Positions 41,307-53,994 of a stretch of 64,000 bases of DNA are shown here, piece after piece (positions within the stretch are counted from its first letter, which is position 1; each line of letters starts with the position of its first letter). The notes below the pieces were generated by a model. That model ran no database searches. It was not told the DNA's origin and was given only the letters and a program-made list of their open reading frames with translations. The position numbers were made by a program, and so were the translations under genes. The DNA is taken from assembly GCA_901456055.1 (NCBI GenBank), contig CABDWT010000003.1:379352-443351 (forward strand). Direction: 5' to 3'. Source of the DNA: Phytobacter ursingii. Its GTDB lineage: Bacteria; Pseudomonadota; Gammaproteobacteria; Enterobacterales; Enterobacteriaceae.

Positions 41307-42533
41307 ATGAAACAAATTACTACCGCACCCCGTCATCACCAGCTCACCAATATCCACACCTGGACACCGGACAGTCAGTGGCTGGTGTTTGATGTTCGCC
41401 CTTCCGGCGCGTCGTTTACCGGTGAAACCATTGAACGCGTCAATATCCATACCGGTGCCGTTGAGGTGATCTATCAGGCGCAAGCGGGGGCACACGTAGG
41501 CGTAGTGACCGTTCATCCTTATGAAGGGAAATATGTCTTTATCCACGGCCCGGAAAACCCCGATGCTGACTGGCATTACGATTTTCACCACCGTCGCGGC
41601 GTTATTCACGCGCACGGAAAAACCGCCAATCTGGACGCGATGGACATCACCGCACCCTTTACGCCGGGCGCGTTGCGCGGCGGTAGTCATGTGCATGTCT
41701 TTAGCCCCAACGGCGAGAACGTCAGCTTTACCTATAACGATCATGTGATGCACGAACTGGACCCGGCGCAGGATTTGCGTAATGTCGGTGTCGCCGTACC
41801 TTTTGGCCCGGTGCAACCCCCGCTCACCCATCCACGCGAGTATGCGGGGAGCCACTGGTGCGTGCTGGTAAGCCGTACTACGCCAGCGCCTGTTCCCGGT
41901 AGCGATGAGATCAACCGTGCGTACGAAGAAGGTTGGGTGGGTAACGATAAGCTGGCCTTTATCGGCGATACGCTGTCGTTAACAGGCGAGAAAGTGCCGG
42001 AAGTGTTTATCGTTGACCTGCCGAAAGAGGCGCAGGGATGGAAACGGCCTGGCGATAGGCCGTTACAGGGTACGCCGACAAGCCTGCCAGCACCACCAGC
42101 AGGCGTTTCGCAACGGCGTCTGACGTTTACTCATCAGCGTGCCTTTCCGGGGCTGGTTAACGTACCGCGCCATTGGGTGCGCAGTAACCCGCAGGGTACG
42201 GCGATTGCGTTTTTAATGCGTGATGATGCGGGTATTGTCCAGCTTTGGTTGATCTCGCCACAGGGTGGCGAACCGCAGCAGTTAACCCACACGGAAACAG
42301 GTATCCAGTCTGCCTTTAACTGGCATCCTTCGGGGGCGGCGTTGGGCTTCGTGCTGGATAATCGTATCGCATTGTGCGATGCCGCTTGCGGCGACATCAC
42401 CTTTTTGACAACCGATCACGGCAATCCGCCGTCTGCGGATGCGGTTGTGTTCTCGCCGGACGGTCGTTATATCGCCTGGATGGAAGAGATTGCGGGTTTC
42501 CGCCAAATTTGGATGACGGAAACGGGAATGTAA
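41307..42533 (+). CDS. yidR: YidR, TolB-like beta-propeller protein
   Basis: YidR is a conserved enterobacterial protein of unknown function with 408 residues from MKQITTAPRH, as in E. coli. No signal peptide is seen, so it is likely cytoplasmic. It has WD/TolB-type beta-propeller strands: HTWTPDSQWLVFDVRP near residue 15, HVHVFSPNGENVSFTYND near 133, FNWHPSGAALGFVLDN near 338, and VFSPDGRYIAWMEE near 383. It follows dgoT and is convergent with yidQ; the stop codons abut. Confidence 0.88.
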   Translation: MKQITTAPRHHQLTNIHTWTPDSQWLVFDVRPSGASFTGETIERVNIHTGAVEVIYQAQAGAHVGVVTVHPYEGKYVFIHGPENPDADWHYDFHHRRGVIHAHGKTANLDAMDITAPFTPGALRGGSHVHVFSPNGENVSFTYNDHVMHELDPAQDLRNVGVAVPFGPVQPPLTHPREYAGSHWCVLVSRTTPAPVPGSDEINRAYEEGWVGNDKLAFIGDTLSLTGEKVPEVFIVDLPKEAQGWKRPGDRPLQGTPTSLPAPPAGVSQRRLTFTHQRAFPGLVNVPRHWVRSNPQGTAIAFLMRDDAGIVQLWLISPQGGEPQQLTHTETGIQSAFNWHPSGAALGFVLDNRIALCDAACGDITFLTTDHGNPPSADAVVFSPDGRYIAWMEEIAGFRQIWMTETGM

Positions 42534-42866
42534 TTACTGCTTAGCCATGGGGGCGGGTGGAATCACGTTGTCCGTCGCCATGGTGGCCTTTTCGCTTTTC
42601 TCTACGCGGGATTTAACGGAGCTGTCGGTGCGGAACATATCCCACGGCAGCAGTATTGTGTCCATGACGGCTGTAAAAGGCATATCCAGAACCACCAGTG
42701 ATTTCATACCGATATTCGTATCATCATCCGACAACATTGTGGAACTTGCTTTCATACCCGGATACACGCCTTCTTTGCCCCCGGTATGCGACATCACGCT
42801 GGAGCAACCACTGAGTAACACCATTCCACTAAGCAGCGTTGAAACAATCAGAGTATTTTTCATCAT
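42534..42866 (-). CDS. yidQ: Lipoprotein YidQ (DUF1375)
   Basis: This is a small predicted lipoprotein of 110 residues. The signal peptide ends in a lipobox (LLSGCSS, lipid-modified Cys near residue 21). The DUF1375 body includes MSHTGGKEGVYPGMKAS and DMPFTAVMDTILLPWD. Two ATG codons stand in tandem after a TTG; the first ATG (42866) gives the E. coli length. Its function is unknown. It is on the opposite strand to yidR and divergent from ibpA. Confidence 0.88.
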   Translation of the reverse strand: MMKNTLIVSTLLSGMVLLSGCSSVMSHTGGKEGVYPGMKASSTMLSDDDTNIGMKSLVVLDMPFTAVMDTILLPWDMFRTDSSVKSRVEKSEKATMATDNVIPPAPMAKQ

Positions 42867-43043
42867 CAATTAATCATTGTTATGGGCAGTATGGAGGCTG
42901 CTGCTGGCGTTATATCTGTCCTGCACCAAAAAAGACAGCCTCCATGCTGCGCTCTGTGGCGACATTCGCACTTTCACCTTTTGTGCTGTGATCCCAGTCT
43001 ATGCAAAGCGCGAGAAACTGCAAAAAAAAGTCAGAAAAAGACA

Positions 43044-43070
43044 CTTGAAAACATAAACATCATCCCTATT
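43044..43070 (+). promoter_or_regulatory. Heat-shock (sigma-32) promoter of ibpAB
   Basis: CTTGAAA (43044-43050), 13 bases, then CCCTATT (43064-43070) is a near-consensus sigma-32 promoter. It lies about 104 bases before the ibpA start. The rest of the 307 base gap between yidQ and ibpA has no other recognisable gene. Confidence 0.85.
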
Positions 43071-43149
43071 TTAAGAATGTAGCCGGAAGACACGCCGGAA
43101 GGGTGTTGGGCTACCGCAGCCTGTCCATTGTGGAAGGTAAATGACAACC

Positions 43150-43173
43150 TCGCTGATTTCAGGAGCTTTATGT
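43150..43173 (+). promoter_or_regulatory. ROSE-like thermosensor at ibpA start
   Basis: The leader ends CGCTGATTTCAGGAGC before the start ATG. CTGA and TCAG can pair, and the ribosome site AGGAG lies in the 3' arm, as in the RNA thermometer of E. coli ibpA. The full fold of the roughly 100 nt leader was not computed. Confidence 0.55.
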
Positions 43174-43587
43174 ATGCGTAACTTCGATCTTTCTCCGCTT
43201 TATCGTTCAGCTATTGGTTTCGACCGTCTGTTCAACCTGCTGGAAAACAATCAAAACCAAAGCAACGGCGGCTATCCTCCGTACAACGTTGAATTAGTTG
43301 ACGAAAACCATTATCGCATCGCGATCGCGGTAGCGGGGTTCGCGGAAAGCGAACTGGATATCACCGCCCAGGACAACCTGCTTATCGTGAAAGGCGCGCA
43401 CGCGACCGAACAGAAAGAACGTACCTACCTCTACCAGGGCATCGCCGAACGTAACTTTGAGCGCAAATTCCAGCTTGCCGAAAACATCCATGTTAAAGGC
43501 GCAAATCTGGTGAATGGCCTGTTGTATGTTGATCTTGAACGCGTTGTTCCGGAAGCAAAGAAACCGCGTCGCATTGAGATTAACTAA
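43174..43587 (+). CDS. ibpA: Small heat-shock protein IbpA
   Basis: IbpA is an ATP-independent holdase that binds aggregating proteins and works with IbpB, ClpB and DnaK. It has 137 residues from [12 protein letters not shown], the family start; an upstream in-frame ATG at 43141 lies in the leader. The alpha-crystallin domain spans about 35-125 ([20 protein letters not shown] ... [10 protein letters not shown]) and the C-terminal I-x-I anchor is RIEIN. Confidence 0.97.
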   Translation: MRNFDLSPLYRSAIGFDRLFNLLENNQNQSNGGYPPYNVELVDENHYRIAIAVAGFAESELDITAQDNLLIVKGAHATEQKERTYLYQGIAERNFERKFQLAENIHVKGANLVNGLLYVDLERVVPEAKKPRRIEIN

Positions 43588-43653
43588 TTACCTGAACTGA
43601 ATGCTTGCCGTCAGGGAGCATATGCGAGCCACACGCTTGCAGGAACTTACTCG

Positions 43654-43674
43654 CTTCTCAGAAGGAGAAATATC
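43654..43674 (+). promoter_or_regulatory. ROSE-like thermosensor at ibpB start
   Basis: CTTCTCAGAAGGAG just before ibpB pairs CTTCT with AGAAG, partly hiding the ribosome site AGGAG. E. coli ibpB has a similar element. The fold is inferred by eye. Confidence 0.5.
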
Positions 43675-44103
43675 ATGCGTAACTATGATTTATCCCCGCT
43701 GCTGCGTCAGTGGATCGGTTTTGACAAACTGGCTAATGCGCTGCAAAGCACCACCGAGCATCAGACATTCCCGCCCTATAACATTGAAAAGGGCGATGAT
43801 AACCATTACCGCATTACGCTGGCATTGGCTGGTTTTAACCAGCAAGAGCTGGATATTCAGCTGGAAGGCACACGTTTAGTTATCAAAGGTTCGCCGGAAA
43901 AACCGGCCAACGAGCCGAAATGGCTGCACCAGGGGCTGGTAATTCAACCTTTCACCCTGAGCTTTACACTGGCGGAAAATATGGAGGTCTCTGGCGCGAC
44001 ATTCGCTAACGGCTTACTCCATATTGACCTGACCCGTAACGTGCCGGAAGTCATTGCGCCCCAGCGGATCGCCATTAGCGAGCGTCCGGCATTAAATAGC
44101 TGA
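43675..44103 (+). CDS. ibpB: Small heat-shock protein IbpB
   Basis: IbpB is the partner small heat-shock protein of IbpA. It has 142 residues starting [13 protein letters not shown]. The alpha-crystallin domain (about 33-122: [20 protein letters not shown] ... [10 protein letters not shown]) and the C-terminal anchor RIAISE are clear. It follows ibpA by 87 bases in the same operon. Confidence 0.97.
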   Translation: MRNYDLSPLLRQWIGFDKLANALQSTTEHQTFPPYNIEKGDDNHYRITLALAGFNQQELDIQLEGTRLVIKGSPEKPANEPKWLHQGLVIQPFTLSFTLAENMEVSGATFANGLLHIDLTRNVPEVIAPQRIAISERPALNS

Positions 44104-44181
44104 TAGTCGTTTGTGCCCGGAGGGATTGCGCGGTTTGGCGCTCTCCTCTCCCCCCTTTCACGGGCGCATGCACACACACCC

Positions 44182-44209
44182 AAAACGGTCACCTCAGGGT
44201 GACCGTTTT
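44182..44209. terminator. Strong symmetric hairpin after ibpB
   Basis: The perfect stem AAAACGGTCACC / GGGTGACCGTTTT with a TCA loop has A and T tracts on the two sides, the form of a bidirectional terminator. It lies 79 bases after ibpB. Confidence 0.85.
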
Positions 44210-44220
44210 GCGTTTACTTT

Positions 44221-44246
44221 GCCCCGTTTCGGCGGGGCTTTTTTGT
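44221..44246 (+). terminator. Second terminator after ibpB
   Basis: The stem GCCCCG / CGGGGC with a TTTCGG loop is followed by six T, directly after the symmetric hairpin. The two together insulate yidE from ibpAB. Confidence 0.85.
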
Positions 44247-44322
44247 GCGCCAAAGCCCATACATCCCAGTGCCGCTCTGAGAGAATCCATTGTGTTTACA
44301 ATGTTATTCACAGGGAGCCATC

Positions 44323-45978
44323 ATGAGTGATATAGCGTTAACCGTAAGCATGCTGGCGCTGGTCGCGGTCGTCGGTTTGTGGATCGGCAATGTAAAAATA
44401 CGCGGCGTGGGTTTTGGGATTGGTGGCGTGCTTTTCGGCGGTATTATCGTTGGCCATTTTGTTGATCAGGCCGGGATTACCCTGAGCAGCCCGATGCTGC
44501 ACTTCGTGCAGGAGTTCGGCCTTATCCTCTTTGTCTATACCATCGGTATTCAGGTCGGGCCGGGCTTTTTTGCCTCGCTGCGCGTTTCCGGGCTGCGCCT
44601 GAACTTGTTTGCCATTCTGATTGTGATACTGGGCGGCCTGGTCACTGCTATTCTGCATAAACTCTTCAATATTCCGCTGCCCGTCATTCTGGGTATCTTC
44701 TCCGGTGCGGTCACCAACACCCCGGCACTCGGGGCCGGGCAACAGATCCTGCATGACCTGGGTACGCCGTCTAATGTTCTTGATCAAATGGGGATGAGCT
44801 ATGCGATGGCCTACCCGTTCGGCATCTGCGGCATTTTACTGACCATGTGGCTGATTCGTGTCGGTTTTCGCATCAATGTTGAGCAGGAAGCGCAACTGCA
44901 TGATGCGGGCATCAGCTCGGGTAACTCGCTGATCAAGACCATTAATATTCGCGTGGAAAACCCGAACCTGAACAATATGGCGATTCAGGATGTGCCGATG
45001 CTGAACAGCGATAAAATCATCTGTTCGCGCCTGAAACGAGATGAATTGCTGATGGTGCCTTCTCCGGGCACGATTATTCAGGTTGGTGACCTGCTGCATC
45101 TTGTTGGCCTGCCGAAAGACCTGCATAGCGCGCAACTGGTGATGGGCCAGGAGGTCGATACCTCGCTCTCGACGCGGGGGACCGATCTTCGCGTTGAGCG
45201 TGTGGTGGTGACTAACGAAAAAGTCCTGGGTAAGCGCATTCGCGATCTGCACTTCAAAGAGCGCTATGACGTGGTGATTTCCCGTCTTAACCGCGCCGGG
45301 GTGGAGCTGGTAGCCAGCAGTGATTCCAGCCTGCAATTCGGCGACATTCTGAACCTTGTCGGGCGTCAGGCGGCCATTGATGCAGTGGCTTCTGAGGTCG
45401 GGAACGCGCAGCATAAACTCCAGCAAGTCCAGATGTTGCCAGTCTTTATCGGCATTGGGTTGGGGGTTTTGCTGGGGTCGATTCCTGTTTTTGTTCCCGG
45501 CTTCCCGGTGGCATTAAAACTGGGGCTCGCGGGCGGGCCGCTGATCATGGCGCTGATCCTCGGGCGTATCGGCAGCGTGGGTAAGCTCTACTGGTTCATG
45601 CCGCCCAGCGCCAACCTTGCTCTGCGTGAGTTAGGTATCGTGCTGTTTCTCGCGGTGGTCGGGCTGAAATCCGGCGGTGATTTTATCGCGACGCTGACTC
45701 ACGGCGATGGGTTCAACTGGATGTGCTACGGGATTTTTATTACCGCTATTCCATTGCTGACTGTCGGGATTCTGGCGCGGTTGTCTGCAAAGATGAACTA
45801 CCTGACCCTGTGCGGCATGCTGGCCGGTTCGATGACCGATCCCCCGGCGTTGGCTTTTGCTAACGGCCTGCACGCCACCAGCGGGGCCGCCGCGCTCTCT
45901 TATGCCACGGTTTACCCGCTGGTAATGTTCCTGCGTATCATCACGCCGCAGTTACTGGCTGTGCTGTTCTGGGGCTGA
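44323..45978 (+). CDS. yidE: YidE, putative AAE-family transporter (3' end altered)
   Basis: YidE is an inner-membrane protein of the aspartate:alanine exchanger (AspT/YbjL/YidE) family; its substrate is unknown. It has 551 residues from [10 protein letters not shown] (an in-frame ATG 33 bases upstream is ignored). About five membrane segments stand on each side of two TrkA-C domains (about 200-275 and 280-365). The last codons are interrupted. The present stop TGA belongs to the inverted repeat of the inserted element at 45976. Removing the element and one copy of its flanking direct repeat would give two more residues (Val-Ser) and a TAG, restoring the usual 553. Confidence 0.92.
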   Translation: MSDIALTVSMLALVAVVGLWIGNVKIRGVGFGIGGVLFGGIIVGHFVDQAGITLSSPMLHFVQEFGLILFVYTIGIQVGPGFFASLRVSGLRLNLFAILIVILGGLVTAILHKLFNIPLPVILGIFSGAVTNTPALGAGQQILHDLGTPSNVLDQMGMSYAMAYPFGICGILLTMWLIRVGFRINVEQEAQLHDAGISSGNSLIKTINIRVENPNLNNMAIQDVPMLNSDKIICSRLKRDELLMVPSPGTIIQVGDLLHLVGLPKDLHSAQLVMGQEVDTSLSTRGTDLRVERVVVTNEKVLGKRIRDLHFKERYDVVISRLNRAGVELVASSDSSLQFGDILNLVGRQAAIDAVASEVGNAQHKLQQVQMLPVFIGIGLGVLLGSIPVFVPGFPVALKLGLAGGPLIMALILGRIGSVGKLYWFMPPSANLALRELGIVLFLAVVGLKSGGDFIATLTHGDGFNWMCYGIFITAIPLLTVGILARLSAKMNYLTLCGMLAGSMTDPPALAFANGLHATSGAAALSYATVYPLVMFLRIITPQLLAVLFWG

Positions 45979-46399
45979 GGAATCCCCACAAAAATGCGAG
46001 CACGAACGGTCCCCTCTCCCTTGAGGGAGAGGGCCAGGGGGAGGGGGAAAATGCGGCTCTGATGGTCATTCCGTTCACCTTATTTTCCTTGCTTTTCTGT
46101 CGTGACAGAACCCATGAACGTGCCAGGGTGGCTCACCGCCACCACCCTGGCGACCCGGGCTCCCGGCCAGGAAAATCGCCGCTGGCGCGGTCCATTCGCC
46201 TTATGCCGTCTGACTTTCGGGTCGGGGACCAGCCTGCGTCCTTGCAGGCTATCCCCTCCGCCCGCTTCCCTGCGGGCGGCCCCGGTCAGCCGCCAGCGCC
46301 TCATCGATTTTCAGCCGGACCCTGTCATCGCTGTCACGGTTTTATTCTTATTAAGCGGCGTTATCGCTGTAAAACGTAAGATTACTGGGGATTCCTCAC
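45976..46399. mobile_element. MITE-like element in the 3' end of yidE
   Basis: This is a GC-rich 424 base insert with perfect 13 bp terminal inverted repeats (TGAGGAATCCCCA at 45976-45988, TGGGGATTCCTCA at 46386-46398). It is flanked by a 10 bp direct repeat GTTCTGGGGC (45966-45975 and 46400-46409), the presumed target duplication; on the right one base (46399) separates repeat and duplication. Inside are several hairpins (46012-46032, 46121-46150, 46260-46280). No transposase is present. A 105-residue plus-strand frame starting at 46062 and another at 46102 show no recognisable domain. The family is unknown to me. Confidence 0.8.
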
Positions 46400-46414
46400 G
46401 TTCTGGGGCGTCAG

Positions 46415-47131
46415 TTAGCTATTTTCGGGGTGGATACGCCGCAGATGGTAGTCCACCTGGTAATCACGGGTATTACGGAACATAACGGAATAATTCAGGA
46501 ACTCGCCGCTGTCACTGTAAGAAAGGGAGGTGATTCGCAGCAGCGGCGTCTGTTCCGGGACATTCAGATACCTTCCCAGCGATTTATCCGCCAGCACGGG
46601 TGTCAGACTCTCATAGTTCCCGCTGATGGTTATCCCACACTCCTTCTCAATGTAATCAAATTTCGACCCTTCGAGATGTGCCAGTGAGAGGTTGCGAAAG
46701 AGCTTCACGGGCATAAAGCTGTCCTCCAGCATCAGGGGCTTCCCTTCCACGTAGCGCATCCGGCGCGAAAAGTAGATGCGCTCATCCACCTGAATCCGCA
46801 ACAGGCTGGCAATCGCAGGCGGCGCAGGCATCACCTCGAACTGCAGGACTTTACTCTGCACCTCTTTCCCCTGCTGGCGGAGCACTTCCACAAGGCCGGT
46901 CAGATTGGCGGTTTCATGGTGCACATCCTTGCGTGCGACAAATGTCCCGCTACCATGGCGGCGTTCAACCAGCCCCCAGCCTTCCAGCAGATCTAACGCC
47001 TTGCGAATGGTCATTCGCGCCACGCCAAATTCTTGCGCCAGCGCTTTTTCTCCCGGCAATGGGCTGCCGACAATGTAGTCCGACGAATTCAGCCGTAGCC
47101 GCAATCTGTCGGCAATGGATTTGTAGATCAC
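46415..47131 (-). CDS. yidP: GntR-family regulator YidP
   Basis: YidP is a GntR/HutC-type repressor next to the alpha-glucoside PTS genes, which it probably controls. It has 238 residues. The winged HTH (about 5-70: LPGEKALAQEFGVARMTIRK, then ALDLLEGWGLVERRHGSGTF) is followed by a UTRA ligand-binding domain (about 95-230). It is convergent with yidE; before the element inserted, the two stop codons would have overlapped. It is divergent from aglA. Confidence 0.93.
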   Translation of the reverse strand: MIYKSIADRLRLRLNSSDYIVGSPLPGEKALAQEFGVARMTIRKALDLLEGWGLVERRHGSGTFVARKDVHHETANLTGLVEVLRQQGKEVQSKVLQFEVMPAPPAIASLLRIQVDERIYFSRRMRYVEGKPLMLEDSFMPVKLFRNLSLAHLEGSKFDYIEKECGITISGNYESLTPVLADKSLGRYLNVPEQTPLLRITSLSYSDSGEFLNYSVMFRNTRDYQVDYHLRRIHPENS

Positions 47132-47201
47132 CAGTAGACCTCTTTGCCCTTATCAGTGCATGCATGCGGTTCTGACATGTCCATATTTGCTATCGAAAGT
47201 A

Positions 47202-47214
47202 GACCTGACAGGTC
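47202..47214. promoter_or_regulatory. YidP operator candidate
   Basis: GACCTGACAGGTC is a perfect 13 bp palindrome in the 222 base gap between yidP and aglA. A related half (AGACCT) recurs at 47136. It is the best candidate for the YidP site. No other strong signal was seen in this gap. Confidence 0.5.
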
Positions 47215-47353
47215 AAATTAAAACCATGAATGCGATCACGAATCGTAACGGCACGCCATGTTCGCGTATGAGTAAATTCTTATCCTCACCCCAGGCCAGC
47301 AAAAAACCATAAAGGCCTCTACTCCCTACAGGTTGTTACGTGAGGATTTAAAA

Positions 47354-50295
<2,942 letters not shown>

Positions 50296-50304
50296 TCATC
50301 CTGG

Positions 50305-50330
50305 CCGGCATCGCCCGATGCCGGTTTTTT
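50305..50330 (+). terminator. aglAB terminator
   Basis: The perfect stem CCGGCATCG / CGATGCCGG with a CC loop is followed by six T, ten bases after the aglB stop. Confidence 0.9.
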
Positions 50331-50386
50331 GTCCTTGTCGATTTACGCTATGCTGATGCCAGCCTGCAGCACGACATGGAGCCTTC

Positions 50387-50734
50387 ATGAAAATTTCCCA
50401 GCTTGGTGAAGCACCGGATTACCGCTTCTCTTTGGCCAACGAGCGTACATTTTTAGCATGGATCCGCACCGCGCTTGGCTTTCTGGCGGCGGGCGTGGGG
50501 CTTGATCAACTGGCGCCGGAATTTGCCACGCCGCTGATTCGCCAGGTGCTGGCGTTGCTGCTCTGTCTGTTTGCCGGCGCGCTGGCGGTTTACGGTTATA
50601 TGCGCTGGCTGCGCAATGAAAAAGCGATGCGCCTGAAAGAGGACCTGCCCTATACCCGCAGCCTGCTGGTGATCAGTGCTGTTTTGCTGACGGTGGCGGT
50701 TATCGTGATGGGACTGGTGCTGTATGGTGGCTGA
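50387..50734 (+). CDS. yidH: Inner-membrane protein YidH (DUF202)
   Basis: YidH is a small DUF202 membrane protein of unknown role with 115 residues. The signature RFSLANERTFLAWIRTALGFLA near residue 13 leads into the first of three membrane segments (about 20-45, 52-74, 90-112). It overlaps yidG by 11 bases. Confidence 0.93.
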   Translation: MKISQLGEAPDYRFSLANERTFLAWIRTALGFLAAGVGLDQLAPEFATPLIRQVLALLLCLFAGALAVYGYMRWLRNEKAMRLKEDLPYTRSLLVISAVLLTVAVIVMGLVLYGG

Positions 50735-51074
50735 CCGTAAGGCGCGGCGTAAGGCAGACCCGGGTCTACAGCCGGAGCGCACTTCACTTGCCTGGCTACG
50801 TACCTTTTTTGGCTACATTGCCCTGCTTGCCTTTGCGGTAAAGCACAACTGGCAGCACGCGGGGATCACCTTCTGGATCTCGCTGGTGGTGCTATTACTG
50901 GTCGGCGGTATGCTGTGGCGCTATACGCGTAATCGCACCCTGATGGATGTTGAAAGCAGCGATTTCGCCACGCCGGGCGCGATCCGCGATAAGCTGCTGA
51001 TCGCGCTGGCAGTGCTTTCTCTTTCGCTGCTGTTCGGGCTAATGCATATCCGCCATATCCTTAACGCCCTTTGA
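50724..51074 (+). CDS. yidG: Inner-membrane protein YidG (DUF202)
   Basis: YidG is a paralogue of YidH with 116 residues. The signature DPGLQPERTSLAWLRTFFG near residue 13 is followed by three membrane segments. The start ATG at 50724 is directly followed by GTG, either of which could be used. It is convergent with dsdA, seven bases apart. Confidence 0.92.
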   Translation: MVADRKARRKADPGLQPERTSLAWLRTFFGYIALLAFAVKHNWQHAGITFWISLVVLLLVGGMLWRYTRNRTLMDVESSDFATPGAIRDKLLIALAVLSLSLLFGLMHIRHILNAL

Positions 51075-51081
51075 GGCAGTA

Positions 51082-52410
51082 TCAGACCTGCCGGGCTTTT
51101 GCCAGGTAATGCGCCATCTCTTCTTCTGGCACCATCCCGCCGCCGGTCGCCCAGACGATATGCGTGGCGTTATCCAGATGGTCTGCGGTCATACTCTGTA
51201 AACGTAAATAGTCCGCGCTCGCGCAAACGCGGAGCGGCCCTGCCATGCCTGCCAGTGCGGAAGGTTCCAGTCGTATGCCTTCTTCCTGGGCCAGAATGCC
51301 GAGCAGGTTATACATGGTCTGGTCATCCAGGGTATAGAACCCGTCCAGCAACCGTTGCATGGCGCGGCCTACAAACCCGGACGCTCTGCCCACCGCCAGT
51401 CCGTCTGCCGCCGTGACATTATCGATACCCAAATCCTGAACGGCGATCGCATCATGCAGGCCGGTGTACAGCCCCAGCAGCATGCACGGCGAGTGGGTCG
51501 GTTCGGCAAAGAAGCAGTGTACGTTATCGCCAAACGCCAGTTTCAGGCCAAAAGCCACGCCGCCAGGCCCGCCGCCTACGCCGCAGGGGAGATAGACGAA
51601 CAGCGGATGATCGCTATCCACCACGCGTCCTTGTTGTGCAAACTGCGCTTTAAGGCGCTGCCCGGCGACCGCATAGCCCAGGAAAAGGGTGCGGGAGTTT
51701 TCATCGTCAATGAAAAAGCAGTTCGGATCGGACTGCGCCGCTTTGCGCCCCTGCTCCACCGCCACGCCGTAATCTTCTTCATATTCAACGACCGTCACGC
51801 CGTGGCTGCGCAGTTTGGCTTTTTTCCAGGCGCGGGCGTCGGCAGACATATGGACCGTCACGTTAAAACCGATGCGGGCGCTCATGATGCCAATCGACAG
51901 CCCCAGATTGCCGGTCGAGCCAACCGCAATGCTGTACTGGCTAAAAAACTGTTTGAATTCCGGTGAGAGCAGCACGCTGTAGTCATCCTCGGTGCTCAGC
52001 AAACCGGCTTCCAGCGCCAGTTTTTCCGCGTGAGTCAGCACTTCATAAATGCCGCCACGGGCTTTGATGGAACCTGAGATGGGCAGATGACTGTCTTTTT
52101 TCAGCAGCATTTCGCCACCAATCGGCTGCCTGAAGGCGCTTTCGAGCCGCTTTTGCATAGCCGGAATGGCAATCAACTCTGACTCAATAATCCCCCCGGC
52201 AGCGGCCGTTTCCGGGAATGCTTTCGCCAGATACGGTGCGAAACGGGTAAGGCGGGCATGCGCCTCCTCAACATCCGCCTGCGTGAGGCCGACATAAGGC
52301 AGGCCTTCAACAATAGAGGTGGTGCCAGGGTTAAACCAGGTCGTCTCTTTCAGAGCGATCAGGTCCGCCACTAAGGGATGACGGGCGATGAGTGTTTGAA
52401 TGTTTTCCAT
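51082..52410 (-). CDS. dsdA: D-serine ammonia-lyase (dehydratase)
   Basis: DsdA is a PLP enzyme that degrades D-serine to pyruvate and ammonia, protecting against D-serine and allowing its use. It has 442 residues. The PLP Lys is in GSIKARGG near residue 116, the phosphate cup GSTGNLG near 169, and glycine-rich [13 protein letters not shown] near 275. It is cotranscribed with dsdX, 17 bases upstream. Confidence 0.97.
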   Translation of the reverse strand: MENIQTLIARHPLVADLIALKETTWFNPGTTSIVEGLPYVGLTQADVEEAHARLTRFAPYLAKAFPETAAAGGIIESELIAIPAMQKRLESAFRQPIGGEMLLKKDSHLPISGSIKARGGIYEVLTHAEKLALEAGLLSTEDDYSVLLSPEFKQFFSQYSIAVGSTGNLGLSIGIMSARIGFNVTVHMSADARAWKKAKLRSHGVTVVEYEEDYGVAVEQGRKAAQSDPNCFFIDDENSRTLFLGYAVAGQRLKAQFAQQGRVVDSDHPLFVYLPCGVGGGPGGVAFGLKLAFGDNVHCFFAEPTHSPCMLLGLYTGLHDAIAVQDLGIDNVTAADGLAVGRASGFVGRAMQRLLDGFYTLDDQTMYNLLGILAQEEGIRLEPSALAGMAGPLRVCASADYLRLQSMTADHLDNATHIVWATGGGMVPEEEMAHYLAKARQV

Positions 52411-52427
52411 AGTACGTCTCTTTGCAT

Positions 52428-53765
52428 TCAGATAATAAAGGAAAGCAGGAATGTGCCAGCCAGCGCAACGACCGACGCAATAAATGTTGCCGTTGTATAG
52501 TATTTGAACGTTTCGTTAAGGGTTGCGCCGCAATACTGTTTTACCAACCAGAAGAGCGAATCGGTGACAATGGTGCAGCCAATGGCGCCGGAACCGATAG
52601 CAATGGCGATGATCTCCGGGCTGACGTTGGGATAAAGCGGCAGCATCGGCGCGACAATCGCCGTCGCACCCATCATGGCTACCGTCGCCGAACCGACTGC
52701 CGCATGCAGGATCAACGCCACCAGCCAGGCGAGCAGAATCGGGTGCATGTGCATACCGGAGAGGAGCACCGCCAGGGTATCCGCCAGACCGCTACTCTTG
52801 AGAATGGCGTTAAACGCACCGCCCGCGCCGATAATCAGTAGAATATTCGCAATGGAACCAAAGCCGTTTTCGGTGTGGGTGAGAAGCGTGCTCATGCCCA
52901 TATGCTGACGCAGGCCGAGCATGTAATAGGCCGCGAAGACGGCGATAAACATGGCGGTAATGGGGTTGCCGATAAATTCCAGCAGCGTATAGAGAGTACC
53001 GCTTTTTGTCCCGTTCAGCTCCGAGACGGTTTTTACCAACATCAGGCCGATGGGCAGCAGTACGGTAAAGAGCGTCGCGCTCAAGGACGGCAGGGTGTTT
53101 TCCTCGCGAACGTCAAGATCGGCAAATTCCGTGGGGACCGGCTTAAACGGCAGGCGATTGCCGAGGAGTTTCAGGAATAGCGGGCCGCCAATCAGTGACG
53201 CCATCAGACCGACCAGCAAACCGTAGACGATGACTGACCCGATATCGGCGCCCAGTTTATTGGCCACAAACAGTGCCGCCGGGTGTGGCGGGACGACGCA
53301 GTGAACCGCCATCAACGCGGTACAAAGCGGAATAGCCAGTTTCAGTAATGACGTATTGGTCTTTTTGGCGATAGAAAACGCCAGCGGGATCAGCAACACG
53401 ACGCCCACTTCAACAAACAGGGTAATACCACAAATCAGCCCCACCAGTACCATGATGACATCTGCAGAGAGCCAGCGGCAGCGCTGGAGCGTAAGCCCGA
53501 TACGTTCAGCCGCGCCGGAGATTTCCATCATTTTGCCGAGAATCGTCCCGAGACCAATAACCGCGGCGAGGAACCCTAACGTTCCGCCGATTCCGTTTTC
53601 AATCGCGTTGACCATGTCCAGCGGCCCCATCCCCATCATCGCTCCCACGAAGAAGCTGGCGAGCAGCAGCGCCAGAAAGGGGTGGAATTTGAACTTCACG
53701 ATGGTCAGAACAATCAACACGATGCTTATCAGCAGCGTGCTCACTACCCAGATTTGAGCGTGCAT
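52428..53765 (-). CDS. dsdX: D-serine transporter DsdX (GntP family)
   Basis: DsdX is an inner-membrane D-serine/proton symporter of the gluconate permease family. It has 445 residues with about 12 membrane segments. Family landmarks are [20 protein letters not shown] near residue 38, [20 protein letters not shown] near 153 and [19 protein letters not shown] near 349. It is first gene of the dsdXA operon, divergent from dsdC, which activates it in E. coli. Confidence 0.96.
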   Translation of the reverse strand: MHAQIWVVSTLLISIVLIVLTIVKFKFHPFLALLLASFFVGAMMGMGPLDMVNAIENGIGGTLGFLAAVIGLGTILGKMMEISGAAERIGLTLQRCRWLSADVIMVLVGLICGITLFVEVGVVLLIPLAFSIAKKTNTSLLKLAIPLCTALMAVHCVVPPHPAALFVANKLGADIGSVIVYGLLVGLMASLIGGPLFLKLLGNRLPFKPVPTEFADLDVREENTLPSLSATLFTVLLPIGLMLVKTVSELNGTKSGTLYTLLEFIGNPITAMFIAVFAAYYMLGLRQHMGMSTLLTHTENGFGSIANILLIIGAGGAFNAILKSSGLADTLAVLLSGMHMHPILLAWLVALILHAAVGSATVAMMGATAIVAPMLPLYPNVSPEIIAIAIGSGAIGCTIVTDSLFWLVKQYCGATLNETFKYYTTATFIASVVALAGTFLLSFII

Positions 53766-53994
53766 ATCTCACCTTGCCCTGTGATTAACCTGTCTCTATT
53801 GGACAAAAACACGGGCAAGGCTGACAAACGATATAAATTGCCCTTCACATGAGGCAGATTGAATCAACCGGGTGATTTGCGTCGAATAATGGCAATGAAA
53901 GTGACTATGGTTCATTTTGCTTCATCTTTATGCTGATTTTTGCAGCGTCTTTTTCTACACTGCGGGCAAATGAACTCGGGTGACAGAGGTGGCT

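Noticed and set aside
46062-46485. Two overlapping plus-strand frames of 105 and 127 codons in the yidE-yidP gap
   Set aside because: They are Arg/Pro-rich products of hairpin-rich DNA within the MITE-like element, with no domain. The second runs past the element into the yidP 3' end. They are kept only as a note in the element entry.
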